In this document: positions 25,912 to 34,671 of the stretch, piece by piece
Numbering within the stretch: the stretch's first letter is position 1
Layout: each line of letters opens with the position of its first letter
NCBI GenBank assembly: GCA_025358055.1
Contig: JANYKV010000058.1
Location: 1-49,544, forward strand
Length of the DNA: 49,544 nucleotides
Reading direction: 5' to 3'
DNA from: Gemmatimonadota bacterium
GTDB lineage: Bacteria > Gemmatimonadota > Gemmatimonadetes > Gemmatimonadales > GWC2-71-9
Made by a program: the position numbers and the translations under genes
Notes under the pieces: model-generated
The model's input: only the letters and a program-made list of their open reading frames with translations
Databases searched by the model: none
Told to the model about the DNA's origin: nothing

Positions 25912-28497
25912 ATGGACCTCGCAAATACTCCGCTGCTGCAGCAGTATCGGGAGATCAAGGCCCGGCACAAGGACGCCATCCTGTTTTTTCGGATGGGGGA
26001 CTTCTACGAGATGTTCTTCGATGACGCGGAACTCGGTGCCCGCGTTTTGAACATCACCCTAACGGCCCGAGGAGATGGAGTGCCTCTCGCGGGCGTGCCC
26101 GTCAAGGCGGCGGCGGAGTACCTCCGGCAGCTCGTGGCCAGCGGTCATCGGGTCGCCATCTGCGAACAGACCGAGGATCCCAAACTCGCAAAAGGCCTCG
26201 TCCGTCGCGAGGTCGTAGAGACCGTGACGCCGGGAGCCCTTCTAGAAGACGGCTGGCTCGCTGGCGGGCGCAACAACTTTCTGGTCTGTGTTCTCCCCGC
26301 TCCAGCCCCCGGGTTGATCGGGCTTGCCGCCATCGATCTGTCGACGGGGGAATTTCTTCTCGAAACCTGCCCCGAATCGGGGCTCGTCGAAGCCCTCGGC
26401 CGGTTCAATCCTGCTGAAATAGTTCTACCCGTTGGCTGCCAGGTTCCGGCCCCAGAAGAAATTCTCCGAACCAGCCGTGAACGTTGGGAATTTGATGCGG
26501 AGTTGGCTCGAGATGAGCTCATCCGACGCCTTTCGATCGCCTCGCTGGATGGACTCGGTGTCGGACCCGAAGACGCGCCGGCCATTGGGGCCGCGGGAGC
26601 GTTGCTCCGGTATCTCTCGGACCTACAGCCGGCCGGACTTCCCCATCTGTCCCGGCCTTCGATTCGCCGCTCGGAGCAACATCTTTGGATCGACGACATG
26701 ACCCGTCGCAACCTGGAGTTAGTCGAACCACTCCGGGCCGGGGTAAAAGGCGTCACCTTACTTGAGGTGCTCGATCACACGGTCACCCCAATGGGCGCCC
26801 GGCTGCTCCGCCAATGGGTCTTGTCACCGCTGCGAAACCCCGACACAATTTCCGAGCGCTTGGACGCGGTTCAGGTGGTCGTCGACGATGACCGTGGCCG
26901 GGGACGCCTGCGCGAGGCCCTCGACGGCATTCGGGACCTCGAGCGCCTTGCCGGTCGGGCCGCGGCGGGCCGGGCCACGCCTCGGGAAATGGGCGGGCTC
27001 CGCGACTCTTTTGTGCGCTTGCCCGATGCTTTGAGCGCACTGACCGGGCTCCAACATCGCGTTCGAAGCCATGAGCTCAATCGCCACGTCGAAGCGTTCG
27101 ATCTCCTTGCCGACCTCGCCGCTGACCTCTCGGATGCTCTCGAAGAACGACTGCCGGCCACGCTGATCGACGGTGGAGTGATTCGGCGCGGCTATGACGC
27201 GGAACTCGATGAGTGCCGGAGTTTGCGCGAAGGCGGGAAGCAAATGATCGCCGCGATTCAGCAGCGCGAACGCGACCGGACCGGGATTTCTTCGCTGAAA
27301 GTCGGATTCAACAAAGTCTTCGGCTACTACCTCGAAGTCACCCACACGCACACCAGCCGAGTGCCGGCGGACTACGAACGGCGACAGACCCTGGCCGCCG
27401 CTGAACGCTATGTCACCCCGGAGCTCAAGGACTACGAAGCCAAAATCTTCGGAGCAGAGGAACGCCTGGCCACCCGAGAAGCCGAGCTGTTCGTCGCCCT
27501 CCGGGTTCGAGTCGGCTCCGCTGTCACTCGCATTCAAAACACCTCGCGTCTGCTCGCGCTGCTCGATGTCTGGGCCACGCTGGCTGAAGTTGCGGTGCTC
27601 GGTCGCTACACTCGCCCGGTCGTCGATGCCGGATTTGACCTCACGCTGGTCGACTGCCGACATCCCGTGATCGAACGCATGATGCCTCGCGAAACCTTCA
27701 TTCCGAATACAGTCACCTTCACTAACGCCGAGCGCGTGCAGCTGGTGACGGGCCCCAACATGGCCGGTAAGTCGACCATCCTGCGGCAAATCGGGCTGTG
27801 CGTGGTGCTGGCCCAGTTGGGATCTTACGTCCCCGCATCCGCGGCCCGGATTGGCGTGGTAGATCGTTTGTTCACGCGGGTGGGTGCCAGTGACAACCTG
27901 GCTGGTGGACAATCGACGTTCATGGTCGAAATGAGTGAGACCAGCGCAATTCTCCACAACGCTACGAGCCGCTCATTGGTGCTTCTCGACGAGATCGGAC
28001 GCGGCACCTCGACCTACGATGGGGTGGCCATCGCCTGGGCCGTCTCGGAGCATCTGCACGACCGAATCGGTTGCAAAACGATGTTTGCAACGCACTACCA
28101 CGAGCTCATGCAGCTGCCCGAAACGCTCGAGCATGCGCGCAATCTCAATGTTGCGGTCCGGGAGACCGAAAACACCGTGGTGTTTCTCCACCGCCTGGAG
28201 CCCGGAGGAACGGATCGCTCGTACGGCGTACATGTCGCCGAGCTGGCGGGACTCCCGCAGCCCGTGGTGGATCGAGCGCGATCGGTCTTGAAAACCCTGG
28301 AGGGTGAACACCGCATGGTGCCCGGTAGTCCCACGGACCCGGATCCTGGCCAGCTCATACTCTTTGCGGAGACGCCGGCCCAACCGGCCGTTCCGGATCC
28401 AATGCTAGAGGAGCTTCGCGAACTCGACATGGATAACATGACCCCGATCGAAGCCCTGAACCGTCTGGCTGCGCTCAAGAAGCGCGTGGGTGGATAG
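25912..28497 (+). CDS. mutS: DNA mismatch repair protein MutS
   Basis: 861 residues, a full-length MutS1. The mismatch-contact motif FFRMGDFYEMFFDDAEL is near residue 27. Lever and clamp domains follow (LEVLDHTVTPMGARLLRQWV, LEVTHTHTSRVPADYERRQ). The ATPase has Walker A TGPNMAGKSTILRQI, the signature MVEMSETSAILHNA, Walker B LVLLDEIGRGTSTYDG and TMFATHYHEL. It ends with a beta-clamp-like QLILFAE segment and a C-terminal helix that usually drives tetramer formation. No mutL is in the window. The first residues of the next frame overlap its 3' end by eight bases. Confidence 0.98.
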   Translation: MDLANTPLLQQYREIKARHKDAILFFRMGDFYEMFFDDAELGARVLNITLTARGDGVPLAGVPVKAAAEYLRQLVASGHRVAICEQTEDPKLAKGLVRREVVETVTPGALLEDGWLAGGRNNFLVCVLPAPAPGLIGLAAIDLSTGEFLLETCPESGLVEALGRFNPAEIVLPVGCQVPAPEEILRTSRERWEFDAELARDELIRRLSIASLDGLGVGPEDAPAIGAAGALLRYLSDLQPAGLPHLSRPSIRRSEQHLWIDDMTRRNLELVEPLRAGVKGVTLLEVLDHTVTPMGARLLRQWVLSPLRNPDTISERLDAVQVVVDDDRGRGRLREALDGIRDLERLAGRAAAGRATPREMGGLRDSFVRLPDALSALTGLQHRVRSHELNRHVEAFDLLADLAADLSDALEERLPATLIDGGVIRRGYDAELDECRSLREGGKQMIAAIQQRERDRTGISSLKVGFNKVFGYYLEVTHTHTSRVPADYERRQTLAAAERYVTPELKDYEAKIFGAEERLATREAELFVALRVRVGSAVTRIQNTSRLLALLDVWATLAEVAVLGRYTRPVVDAGFDLTLVDCRHPVIERMMPRETFIPNTVTFTNAERVQLVTGPNMAGKSTILRQIGLCVVLAQLGSYVPASAARIGVVDRLFTRVGASDNLAGGQSTFMVEMSETSAILHNATSRSLVLLDEIGRGTSTYDGVAIAWAVSEHLHDRIGCKTMFATHYHELMQLPETLEHARNLNVAVRETENTVVFLHRLEPGGTDRSYGVHVAELAGLPQPVVDRARSVLKTLEGEHRMVPGSPTDPDPGQLILFAETPAQPAVPDPMLEELRELDMDNMTPIEALNRLAALKKRVGG

Positions 28498-28927
28498 GGT
28501 GCCGCGATTAGACCGTGCGTTGCAGGCACTCAGCGTGGGGATCATCGTGTTTGGGGTCGGCTGCCAAACCAAGAACAGTGGTCGGGTCACTCTTCCTCCC
28601 GGCCAAGCTTCATCCGTGGGCCGGAAGGACGAACCCCCTGTCCCGCTCGACGCCAGCCCACCGGTGGAGTACCCCACGGCGCTCTACCAGCAAAGAATCG
28701 GTGGCACCGTCATCCTCCGTCTCTTCGTGACCGACAAGGGCGAGGTCATTGCGGATTCCACGAGAATTCAGGAGTCAAGCGGCTACCCCGCTCTCGATTC
28801 GGCCGCCATTGCCTCAGCTCCAAAACTGCACTACGCTCCGGCCCTGCGGAATGGCACCCCGGTTTCGACCGCATTCACCCAACCGATTGTCTTCCGCCAC
28901 CCGGATCGAGGAGGCACCACGCCATGA
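28490..28927 (+). CDS. TonB C-terminal-domain protein, possible lipoprotein
   Basis: 145 residues from a GTG at 28490 (a GTG at 28499 is an alternative). A hydrophobic start (LQALSVGIIVFGVGC) ends at a cysteine that may be lipidated, though the lipobox is imperfect. After a proline-rich linker, the TonB C-terminal fold is clear: PPVEYPTALYQQRIGGTVIL, RLFVTDKGEVIADSTRIQES, SGYPALDSAAIASAPKLHYA and PALRNGTPVSTAFTQPIVF. TonB transfers energy to outer-membrane receptors, but without a membrane anchor pair ExbB/ExbD nearby this may be a stand-alone domain protein. It overlaps mutS and, by four bases, the CBS gene. Confidence 0.85.
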   Translation: MDRVPRLDRALQALSVGIIVFGVGCQTKNSGRVTLPPGQASSVGRKDEPPVPLDASPPVEYPTALYQQRIGGTVILRLFVTDKGEVIADSTRIQESSGYPALDSAAIASAPKLHYAPALRNGTPVSTAFTQPIVFRHPDRGGTTP

Positions 28928-30312
28928 GTCACCCCCATCCCCGACCCTACAATTCTGTGCTCGAGACGATCGGGTGGACTCCATTGGTACGTCTGGGACG
29001 GGTCGGCGCCGGATTCAGGACCCCGGTGTACGGAAAAGCGGAATACGCCAATCCCGGCGCTTCGGTGAAGGACCGGATCGGGTTGGCGATCATCGAGGAT
29101 GCCGAACGTCGGGGCGACTTACGCCCCGGCGGAACGATCGTCGAGGGAACGTCAGGCAACACCGGCGTGGGGCTGGCAATCGCCGCGGCCATCAAAGGCT
29201 ATCACTGCATCTTCACGATGCCCGATAAAATGTCGCAGGAAAAGGTCAGGCTCCTCAAAGCCTACGGTGCGGACGTCGTCATCACTCCCACGGCCGTTCC
29301 GCCGGATCACCCCGACAACTATGTCATGAAAGCGAAACAGATCGTCAAGGATACGCCTGGAGCGATCCTGGCGAATCAGTTTTACAATGAGGTCAACCCG
29401 CAATCCCACTACCGCACCACCGGCCCCGAGATCTGGGAACAAACCGAGGGTCGGGTGACTCACTTCGTGGCGGGGGCTGGAACCGGTGGGACGATCAGCG
29501 GCGCAGGCAGATTTCTGAAGGAGAAGAATCCCGCGATCAAGGTGATTGCTGGGGATCCCGTGGGATCCCTCTACACCGGATTCGCGAAAACAAAGAAGAT
29601 GGGTGAGGGTAGCCCATACAAAGTCGAAGGTATCGGCGGCGACAAGATTCCCACCACCATCTGGTGGGATAGCATCGACGAGTTCCGCCAGGTTCCCGAT
29701 CGTGAGGCAATGCTGATGGCCCGACGGCTCGCCCGAGAAGAGGGAATCCTTGTTGGCGGGTCCGCCGGTCTCAATGTGGCGCTGTCGCTCCAAATCGCGC
29801 GCGAAGTCGACGACCCCGATGCGGTCATCGTGACGATTCTGTGCGACACGGGCGAGCGGTACTTGTCCAAAGTATTTAGCGACGAATGGATGCAAGAAAA
29901 CCAAATGCTCGATGCCCCGCGAATGAGCGTCGAAGAGCTCCTCACCCGTCGTCCTCAACGGGCTCCCGCGTTGGTGTCCGTGGCACCATCCGCCATGCTG
30001 CGTCAGGCCCTCAACCTCATGAACACTTGGGACGTCAGCCAAATCCCGGTGGTCGAGAACGGCGAGTGTATCGGCGGGCTTATCGAGGGAACCCTCATGA
30101 CGCGGGCCCTGGCCCAACCCGCCCTGCTCGACCGGCCGGTCCGCGAACTCATGGACGCTCCCTTCCCGATCGTCGATGCCGCGTTTCCGACCGATCGGTT
30201 GGCGCCGATGCTGACCCGCGAAAACCCGGCCACCTTGGTCCAAAAGGACGGAAAGCTGATCGGAATCGTAAGCCGCTACGATGTTCTCCAACAACTGATT
30301 GGTACCCGATGA
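28924..30312 (+). CDS. Cystathionine beta-synthase (PLP domain plus CBS pair)
   Basis: 462 residues. The N-terminal fold-II PLP enzyme has the PLP lysine in YANPGASVKDRIGL, the substrate loop EGTSGNTGVGLA and the phosphate-binding AGAGTGGTISGAGRFL. From about residue 340, a pair of CBS domains (LRQALNLMNTWDVSQIPVVE and LVQKDGKLIGIVSRYDVLQQ) could bind adenosyl ligands and regulate activity. This is the architecture of cystathionine beta-synthase, which joins serine and homocysteine; cysteine synthases usually lack the CBS pair. It overlaps the TonB-C gene by four bases (ATGA). Confidence 0.92.
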   Translation: MSHPHPRPYNSVLETIGWTPLVRLGRVGAGFRTPVYGKAEYANPGASVKDRIGLAIIEDAERRGDLRPGGTIVEGTSGNTGVGLAIAAAIKGYHCIFTMPDKMSQEKVRLLKAYGADVVITPTAVPPDHPDNYVMKAKQIVKDTPGAILANQFYNEVNPQSHYRTTGPEIWEQTEGRVTHFVAGAGTGGTISGAGRFLKEKNPAIKVIAGDPVGSLYTGFAKTKKMGEGSPYKVEGIGGDKIPTTIWWDSIDEFRQVPDREAMLMARRLAREEGILVGGSAGLNVALSLQIAREVDDPDAVIVTILCDTGERYLSKVFSDEWMQENQMLDAPRMSVEELLTRRPQRAPALVSVAPSAMLRQALNLMNTWDVSQIPVVENGECIGGLIEGTLMTRALAQPALLDRPVRELMDAPFPIVDAAFPTDRLAPMLTRENPATLVQKDGKLIGIVSRYDVLQQLIGTR

Positions 30313-30325
30313 GCCGGGATGTCAC

Positions 30326-31330
30326 ATGCGCGTAACCGTGCTGACCGGCGGCACTTCCTCCGAACGCGACGTCGCGCTGGCGTCGGCGTCGCAGGTCGTC
30401 CGAGCTCTGCGCGAGCGGGGACATGAAGTCGCCGTCGTTGATACTGCGCGCGGTTTCATCCCGGAGAGCGAGGAGGGCATCCACCTCCGGAACACCGTGG
30501 GGAGCGAACCACCCGCTCTCGAAGATCTCGTCGCTCTAGAGCGTGGGGTGCTGTTGTCGACCCTCGGGAGCCTTCCGGTGGTGCGCAAAGCGGAGGTCGT
30601 GTTCCTCGCCCTCCATGGTGGTCATGGTGAGGACGGTACGCTCCAATCCGTGCTGGAGGTGCTTGGAGTGCCCTACACCGGGAGTGGCCCGCTCGGAAGC
30701 GCTCTTGCCATGGACAAGGATATTGCAAAGCGCCTATTCAGTCTCGCAGGTGTGCCCACTGCCCCTTGGCTCATGACCCCCGTGACACCAGAGACGGTTC
30801 AGCAGAGGCTCCGGTGGCCGGTCGTGGTCAAGCCGTCCAAACAGGGCTCTACCGTGGGACTCAACATCGTTCGGTCCCCCGAGGGCCTGGCGGCGGCCAT
30901 TGGGGAGGCTGGACGATTTGATGACGAAGTCATGGTCGAGGCGTTCGTCCCCGGCAGGGAACTCACCGTCGGTATTCTCGAAGATGAGGCCCTGGCGGTG
31001 GGTGAAATCATCCCGCGGCATGAAATTTTCGACTATGAATGCAAGTATACCCCAGGGATGTCTCGGGAGATCTTTCCCGCTGAGATTCCGGACATTTTGT
31101 CCCATGAATGTGGGAGGCTTGCCCTGGCCGCTCACCGATCCCTGAAACTGCGGGGGTACTCCAGGGTAGATTTTCGCTTGACTCCGGCGGGCAACCTCGT
31201 CTGTTTAGAGGTGAATACCCTACCGGGACTCACGGCGACCAGCCTCCTGCCGCAGTCGGCAGCGGCCGCAGGAATTTCGTTCCCGGCACTCTGCGAAGGC
31301 ATTTGCCGGGCCGCGCTGCATCGCGGTTAG
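30326..31330 (+). CDS. ddl: D-alanine--D-alanine ligase
   Basis: 334 residues from the ATG at 30326. It joins two D-alanines with ATP for peptidoglycan. Motifs: VLTGGTSSERDVALASA, VFLALHGGHGEDGTLQSVLE, VPYTGSGPLGSALAMDKDIA, the ATP-grasp VVKPSKQGSTVGLNIV and EAFVPGRELTVGIL, the YSRVDFRL strand and NTLPGLTATSLLP with the metal-binding Glu and Asn. The active-site His is at HGGHGEDG. It follows the cystathionine beta-synthase gene by 13 bases and probably shares its transcript. Confidence 0.96.
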   Translation: MRVTVLTGGTSSERDVALASASQVVRALRERGHEVAVVDTARGFIPESEEGIHLRNTVGSEPPALEDLVALERGVLLSTLGSLPVVRKAEVVFLALHGGHGEDGTLQSVLEVLGVPYTGSGPLGSALAMDKDIAKRLFSLAGVPTAPWLMTPVTPETVQQRLRWPVVVKPSKQGSTVGLNIVRSPEGLAAAIGEAGRFDDEVMVEAFVPGRELTVGILEDEALAVGEIIPRHEIFDYECKYTPGMSREIFPAEIPDILSHECGRLALAAHRSLKLRGYSRVDFRLTPAGNLVCLEVNTLPGLTATSLLPQSAAAAGISFPALCEGICRAALHRG

Positions 31331-31422
31331 GAACTCGGCGGGTGCAAAGACCGTAGAGTAGTCCGTCTCCTTCCCCGGGGTTGCCTGACCCATGGGGCTT
31401 CCCTCGCTGAGGGTGATCGTCG

Positions 31423-32259
31423 ATGATCGGTTCGCTGTCTCCGAGAGTAACCCGCTGGGTTGGTCGCCTCATGGCGATCAACGCGGTTGTGCTCTTGCTC
31501 CAGTTGACCGTATTTACGTCTCCCGAGATTACAGCTGCTCTCCAATTCACTCCCTCCGCGCCGCTCCGGCACCCCTGGTCGTATCTCAGCTACATGTTCC
31601 TGCACGCCGGCATCCTCCACCTTGCCGCGAACATGCTGCTGCTATTCGTGTTCGGCCCCGCGGTAGAGCGGCGCCTCGGGAGTCGGAGCTTTCTTGGCCT
31701 CTACTTCGCGAGCGGTATCGGCGCGGCGGCGTTCTCCGCCGCGCTGGCGGGATTCATCAATATGCCACCGTTCATCGGCGCCTCGGGAGCGATCCTGGGC
31801 GTGGCAGTGGTCTTTGCCCAGTTCTGGCCCGACGCTGAGCTCCTCGCCTTTCCAATTCCGGTCCCGATCAGCGCCCGGACTTTCGTCGGCATTCTCCTCG
31901 CGTTCGATCTCATTGGCGCCATTTGGTTCAACGATCAGATCGCCCACCGAGCCCATCTGGGCGGCGCGCTTTTCGGGTTCCTCTACCTGCAAGCGTTCGC
32001 TTTGGTGCGGCGCCGTACGGCCCCCCAACCGGTCGTACCTCGTCGCGCGGTGATGGCCACCCAGGTTCACTTGGGACTCGCCGCACACAAAGCCGCCCCT
32101 CCGTCTGCGCCGCATGCCGAAATGTCACCGGCACTCGATCAGGATGCTATTGATCGCGTCCTGGACAAAATCAGTGCTTCGGGCATCGAGAGCCTCACCC
32201 AGCAAGAGCGCCGATTTCTCGCCGACGTGTCGGAACGGAAGCGCAATCAAGGTCATTGA
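31423..32259 (+). CDS. Rhomboid-family intramembrane serine protease
   Basis: 278 residues with about six membrane segments. The family marks are WSYLSYMFLHAGILHLAANM (loop and HxxxN), PFIGASGAILGVAVVF with catalytic Ser in GASG, and QIAHRAHLGGALFGFLYL with catalytic His in the last membrane helix. After residue 200 there is a soluble tail (DQDAIDRVLDKISASGIESL) that looks like the short helical SHOCT-like tail seen on other bacterial rhomboids. It cuts transmembrane helices of unknown substrates in the inner membrane. Confidence 0.94.
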   Translation: MIGSLSPRVTRWVGRLMAINAVVLLLQLTVFTSPEITAALQFTPSAPLRHPWSYLSYMFLHAGILHLAANMLLLFVFGPAVERRLGSRSFLGLYFASGIGAAAFSAALAGFINMPPFIGASGAILGVAVVFAQFWPDAELLAFPIPVPISARTFVGILLAFDLIGAIWFNDQIAHRAHLGGALFGFLYLQAFALVRRRTAPQPVVPRRAVMATQVHLGLAAHKAAPPSAPHAEMSPALDQDAIDRVLDKISASGIESLTQQERRFLADVSERKRNQGH

Positions 32260-32272
32260 GGACGATGAGATC

Positions 32273-32301
32273 TTGAAATGCGGCGCCGCTTTCTTTATAG
32301 T
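32273..32301 (+). promoter_or_regulatory. Sigma-70-like promoter of the metalloprotease gene
   Basis: TTGAAA at 32273-32278 and TATAGT at 32296-32301 are separated by exactly 17 bases. The GTG at 32307 begins five bases after the -10 box, so the transcript probably starts at the start codon (leaderless). This favours the GTG at 32307 over the TTG at 32301, which overlaps the -10 box. Confidence 0.6.
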
Positions 32302-32306
32302 TGCCC

Positions 32307-33251
32307 GTGCTCATCAATCTCATTCCAGAATTTCTCTCCATTCTCAGCTCCTCCGACCGCGTGTCGGCCTACTATCGCTACCTCGAGAATTACCGACCCG
32401 TCCTCAGCGCCTACTGGTCCAACTACGTCTTGGATCTCGATAGTCCCCATGCGCGCGAAGTAATCACCAACACGGTCCACGCCGATCACAGTGATCTGAT
32501 TGCCTTGATCGCATCAGTGAATGTGTCCGAGATCATGGAGGATGCCGTCGAAGGAGCGCGCAAGCTCCTCCAGATCGACCACGCCACCGATTGCTACGTC
32601 ATGGTGGGAGTGGGGGCGGCAAATGCTGGTGAGCTGGTGGTGGAGGGCAAGGGCGTCGCCTTCGTATGCGTGGAGCACTTTACCGGCCGTACCAATCCAT
32701 CGACGTTTGGCATGGGCTTGACCCCGAACCTCATCCCGATGTGGGTGGCACACGAGCTCGCCCACACGGTCCGGTACACTTCCCCCACTAGCCAAAGTCA
32801 GTTGCGGCGTCTGATCAGAGAATCCGGTGGCTACTACGACTATTGGTCCACCGGAAGCCGGGCAACCCTGCGCGAGCTTCTCGTCAACGAAGGCCTTGCG
32901 GTTCACGCCGCACGCGCCGTTGCGCCAGGATTCGACGCCGCGGATTACTTCGGGTTCCCCCGCCGGCAATACCACCGGATGCGAGAGCTCGACGCGTTCC
33001 TGCGTCGAGCGGCCGAGCCCGACCTCGATCGATCAGGACTTGGACTTCGCTTGCGATACCTCTCGGGCGGGGTGAGCCCGGCCGCACGCCTGGCGCTCGG
33101 TCGGGTGCTCCCGGAGCGGTCCGGCTACTACCTCGGCTATCGGATGACGGAAGCGATTGTGGCCGCTCGCGGAATCGCCGAGGCCTTGCGCGCCTCGGCC
33201 GAAGAGTGTCACGCAACGGAGGACCTCACTCGGGGCCTCCGCACGGCGTAG
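32307..33251 (+). CDS. Predicted zinc metalloprotease with an HExxH motif (DUF2268-like)
   Basis: 314 residues from the GTG at 32307. The metal site is IPMWVAHELAHTVRYTSP (HExxH, about residues 150), followed about 50 residues later by LRELLVNEGLAVHAARAV, whose glutamate fits the third ligand of DUF2268-type gluzincins. The C-terminal SGYYLGYRMTEAIVAARG matches the closing segment of the same family. There is no signal peptide, so it should be cytoplasmic. The function of the family is largely unknown. It is convergent with mnmE, 11 bases apart. Leaderless expression is likely from the promoter spacing. Confidence 0.75.
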   Translation: MLINLIPEFLSILSSSDRVSAYYRYLENYRPVLSAYWSNYVLDLDSPHAREVITNTVHADHSDLIALIASVNVSEIMEDAVEGARKLLQIDHATDCYVMVGVGAANAGELVVEGKGVAFVCVEHFTGRTNPSTFGMGLTPNLIPMWVAHELAHTVRYTSPTSQSQLRRLIRESGGYYDYWSTGSRATLRELLVNEGLAVHAARAVAPGFDAADYFGFPRRQYHRMRELDAFLRRAAEPDLDRSGLGLRLRYLSGGVSPAARLALGRVLPERSGYYLGYRMTEAIVAARGIAEALRASAEECHATEDLTRGLRTA

Positions 33252-33262
33252 GGACCACGCAG

Positions 33263-34627
33263 CTACTTCCCGACACAAAAAGTCCGAAAAATCCGATCCA
33301 AAAGGTCCTCCACGTCAACGATGCCGATCATCTCTTCCAAAGCAATCATCGCCCCACGCACATGATGCGCCGCCAACACCGGGTCGCCCTCCTCCGCTAG
33401 AAACGTCCCTGCCTCCAGGAGCTGATCGCGCGCGTGCGAGAGGGCGACCCGGTGACGCTCCCGCAACAACACAGGCTCGAGATCGAGAGCGTACCTGCCC
33501 TGATTCTGGGCGCCATACGCTCGTGAGACGATCAACGCCTTCACGTGCGCCAAACCCTGCCCCGTCACAACGGACACGAGCGTTCCTTCGATTGCCGTCT
33601 CGTTCGATGGTGCCACTTGGTCCGCTTTCGTTCGAGCCAATACGGCCTCCTTCGTGCGGACCACTTCGACTTCCTCCGCTGTGAGCGGCCGATCCGCTTC
33701 CGCGCAAAGCAGGACCACCTCCGCGGAGTGCATGTAGCGCCGGCTCACTTCGATGCCCAGCTGTTCAACCGGATCCTCCGAAACACGAAGTCCGGCGGTG
33801 TCCGCGAGCCGAATCGGCCACCCCTCGAACTCGGTCCAGGCCTCGATCGCATCTCGCGTGGTCCCTGGCACCTCGGTTACAATCGCGCGTTCGATACCCA
33901 GCAACGCGTTGAACAGCGAGGATTTACCAACGTTCGGACGGCCCACCAGAACAACCAATGCGCCCTCCCGAAGCCGCTCCCCGGCTGGAGCCGTGGCCAG
34001 CAATTGCGTGACCACACCCGTCACGCCGTGGATCTTCGAACGGATCCGCTCCCGCGGGATCGGCGGATCGTCTTCCTCCGGAAAATCGACCTCATAGCTC
34101 AAAAGCGACTGGACATCCATGAGTTGTTCTCGCAACTCCTCGATCCGAGCCGACATCCCACCTTCAAGCTGATGGAGGGCGGCAGTCGCCTGCGCCGGCG
34201 CCCGAGCGTCAATGAGATCACCCACCGCCTCGGCCTGTACGAGATCCAACTTCCCATTCAGCACCGCGCGGCGAGTGAATTCACCCGGTTCGGCCAAGCG
34301 TGCCCCGGCCGAGATCAGCGCCGACATCAGTTGGGTGGGCACCACTGATCCACCATGGCAAGTGAGCTCGATGAGGTCGTCCCCGGTGTAGCTGTGCGGA
34401 CCCGGAAAGGCGATGTAGATCCCTCGATCGATCTGACGGCCATCCGGTGCAACGAATGCGCCGAGGGTTGCTCGGCGCGGAATCGCACCGAGCCAGTTGG
34501 GTCCCCCCGCCGGAGGCACGATGACCTTCGCGACGACATCGAACGCTCCGGTGCCGCTGACGCGGACAACCGCAAGCGCAGATCGCCCTGGCGGTGTGGC
34601 CAGGGCGACAATGGGGTCAGACAACAT
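33263..34627 (-). CDS. mnmE: tRNA uridine-5-carboxymethylaminomethyl modification GTPase
   Basis: 454 residues. With MnmG, it installs the cmnm5 group at U34 of certain tRNAs. The N-terminal folate-binding domain ([40 protein letters not shown]) is followed by the GTPase: G1 [17 protein letters not shown]2 TTRDAIE, G3 LADTAGLR and a G4-like ARTKAD. The C-terminal end FCVGK is the conserved catalytic cysteine tail of MnmE. It is the last gene of the rpmH-rnpA-yidD-yidC-mnmE run, 31 bases after yidC. No Shine-Dalgarno sequence is clear before the ATG. Confidence 0.97.
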   Translation of the reverse strand: MLSDPIVALATPPGRSALAVVRVSGTGAFDVVAKVIVPPAGGPNWLGAIPRRATLGAFVAPDGRQIDRGIYIAFPGPHSYTGDDLIELTCHGGSVVPTQLMSALISAGARLAEPGEFTRRAVLNGKLDLVQAEAVGDLIDARAPAQATAALHQLEGGMSARIEELREQLMDVQSLLSYEVDFPEEDDPPIPRERIRSKIHGVTGVVTQLLATAPAGERLREGALVVLVGRPNVGKSSLFNALLGIERAIVTEVPGTTRDAIEAWTEFEGWPIRLADTAGLRVSEDPVEQLGIEVSRRYMHSAEVVLLCAEADRPLTAEEVEVVRTKEAVLARTKADQVAPSNETAIEGTLVSVVTGQGLAHVKALIVSRAYGAQNQGRYALDLEPVLLRERHRVALSHARDQLLEAGTFLAEEGDPVLAAHHVRGAMIALEEMIGIVDVEDLLDRIFRTFCVGK

Positions 34628-34651
34628 GGGGGGGTCGGTGCGATTCGAACG

Positions 34652-34671
34652 CGCGAAGCTACCGCTTCGCG
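34652..34671 (-). terminator. Hairpin over the yidC stop codon
   Basis: An 8-base perfect stem (CGCGAAGC and GCTTCGCG) closes a 4-base loop and includes the last yidC codons and its TAG. No T-run follows within 20 bases, so it is not a standard intrinsic terminator. It may instead slow polymerase or stabilise the 3' end of the yidC part of the mRNA. It sits 25 bases before the mnmE start. Confidence 0.4.

Noticed and set aside
26824-27957. 377-codon open frame antisense to mutS
   Set aside because: It lies entirely opposite conserved MutS domains, has no family features and is a by-product of high GC content.
29152-30294. 380-codon open frame antisense to the cystathionine beta-synthase gene
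   Set aside because: Opposite a clear enzyme gene; no start signal or recognisable domain.
34628-34658. tRNA-like T-arm (GTTCGAATCGCACCG on the minus strand) between yidC and mnmE
   Set aside because: The stem bases do not pair well, and the bases upstream are yidC coding sequence, so no cloverleaf can be built.
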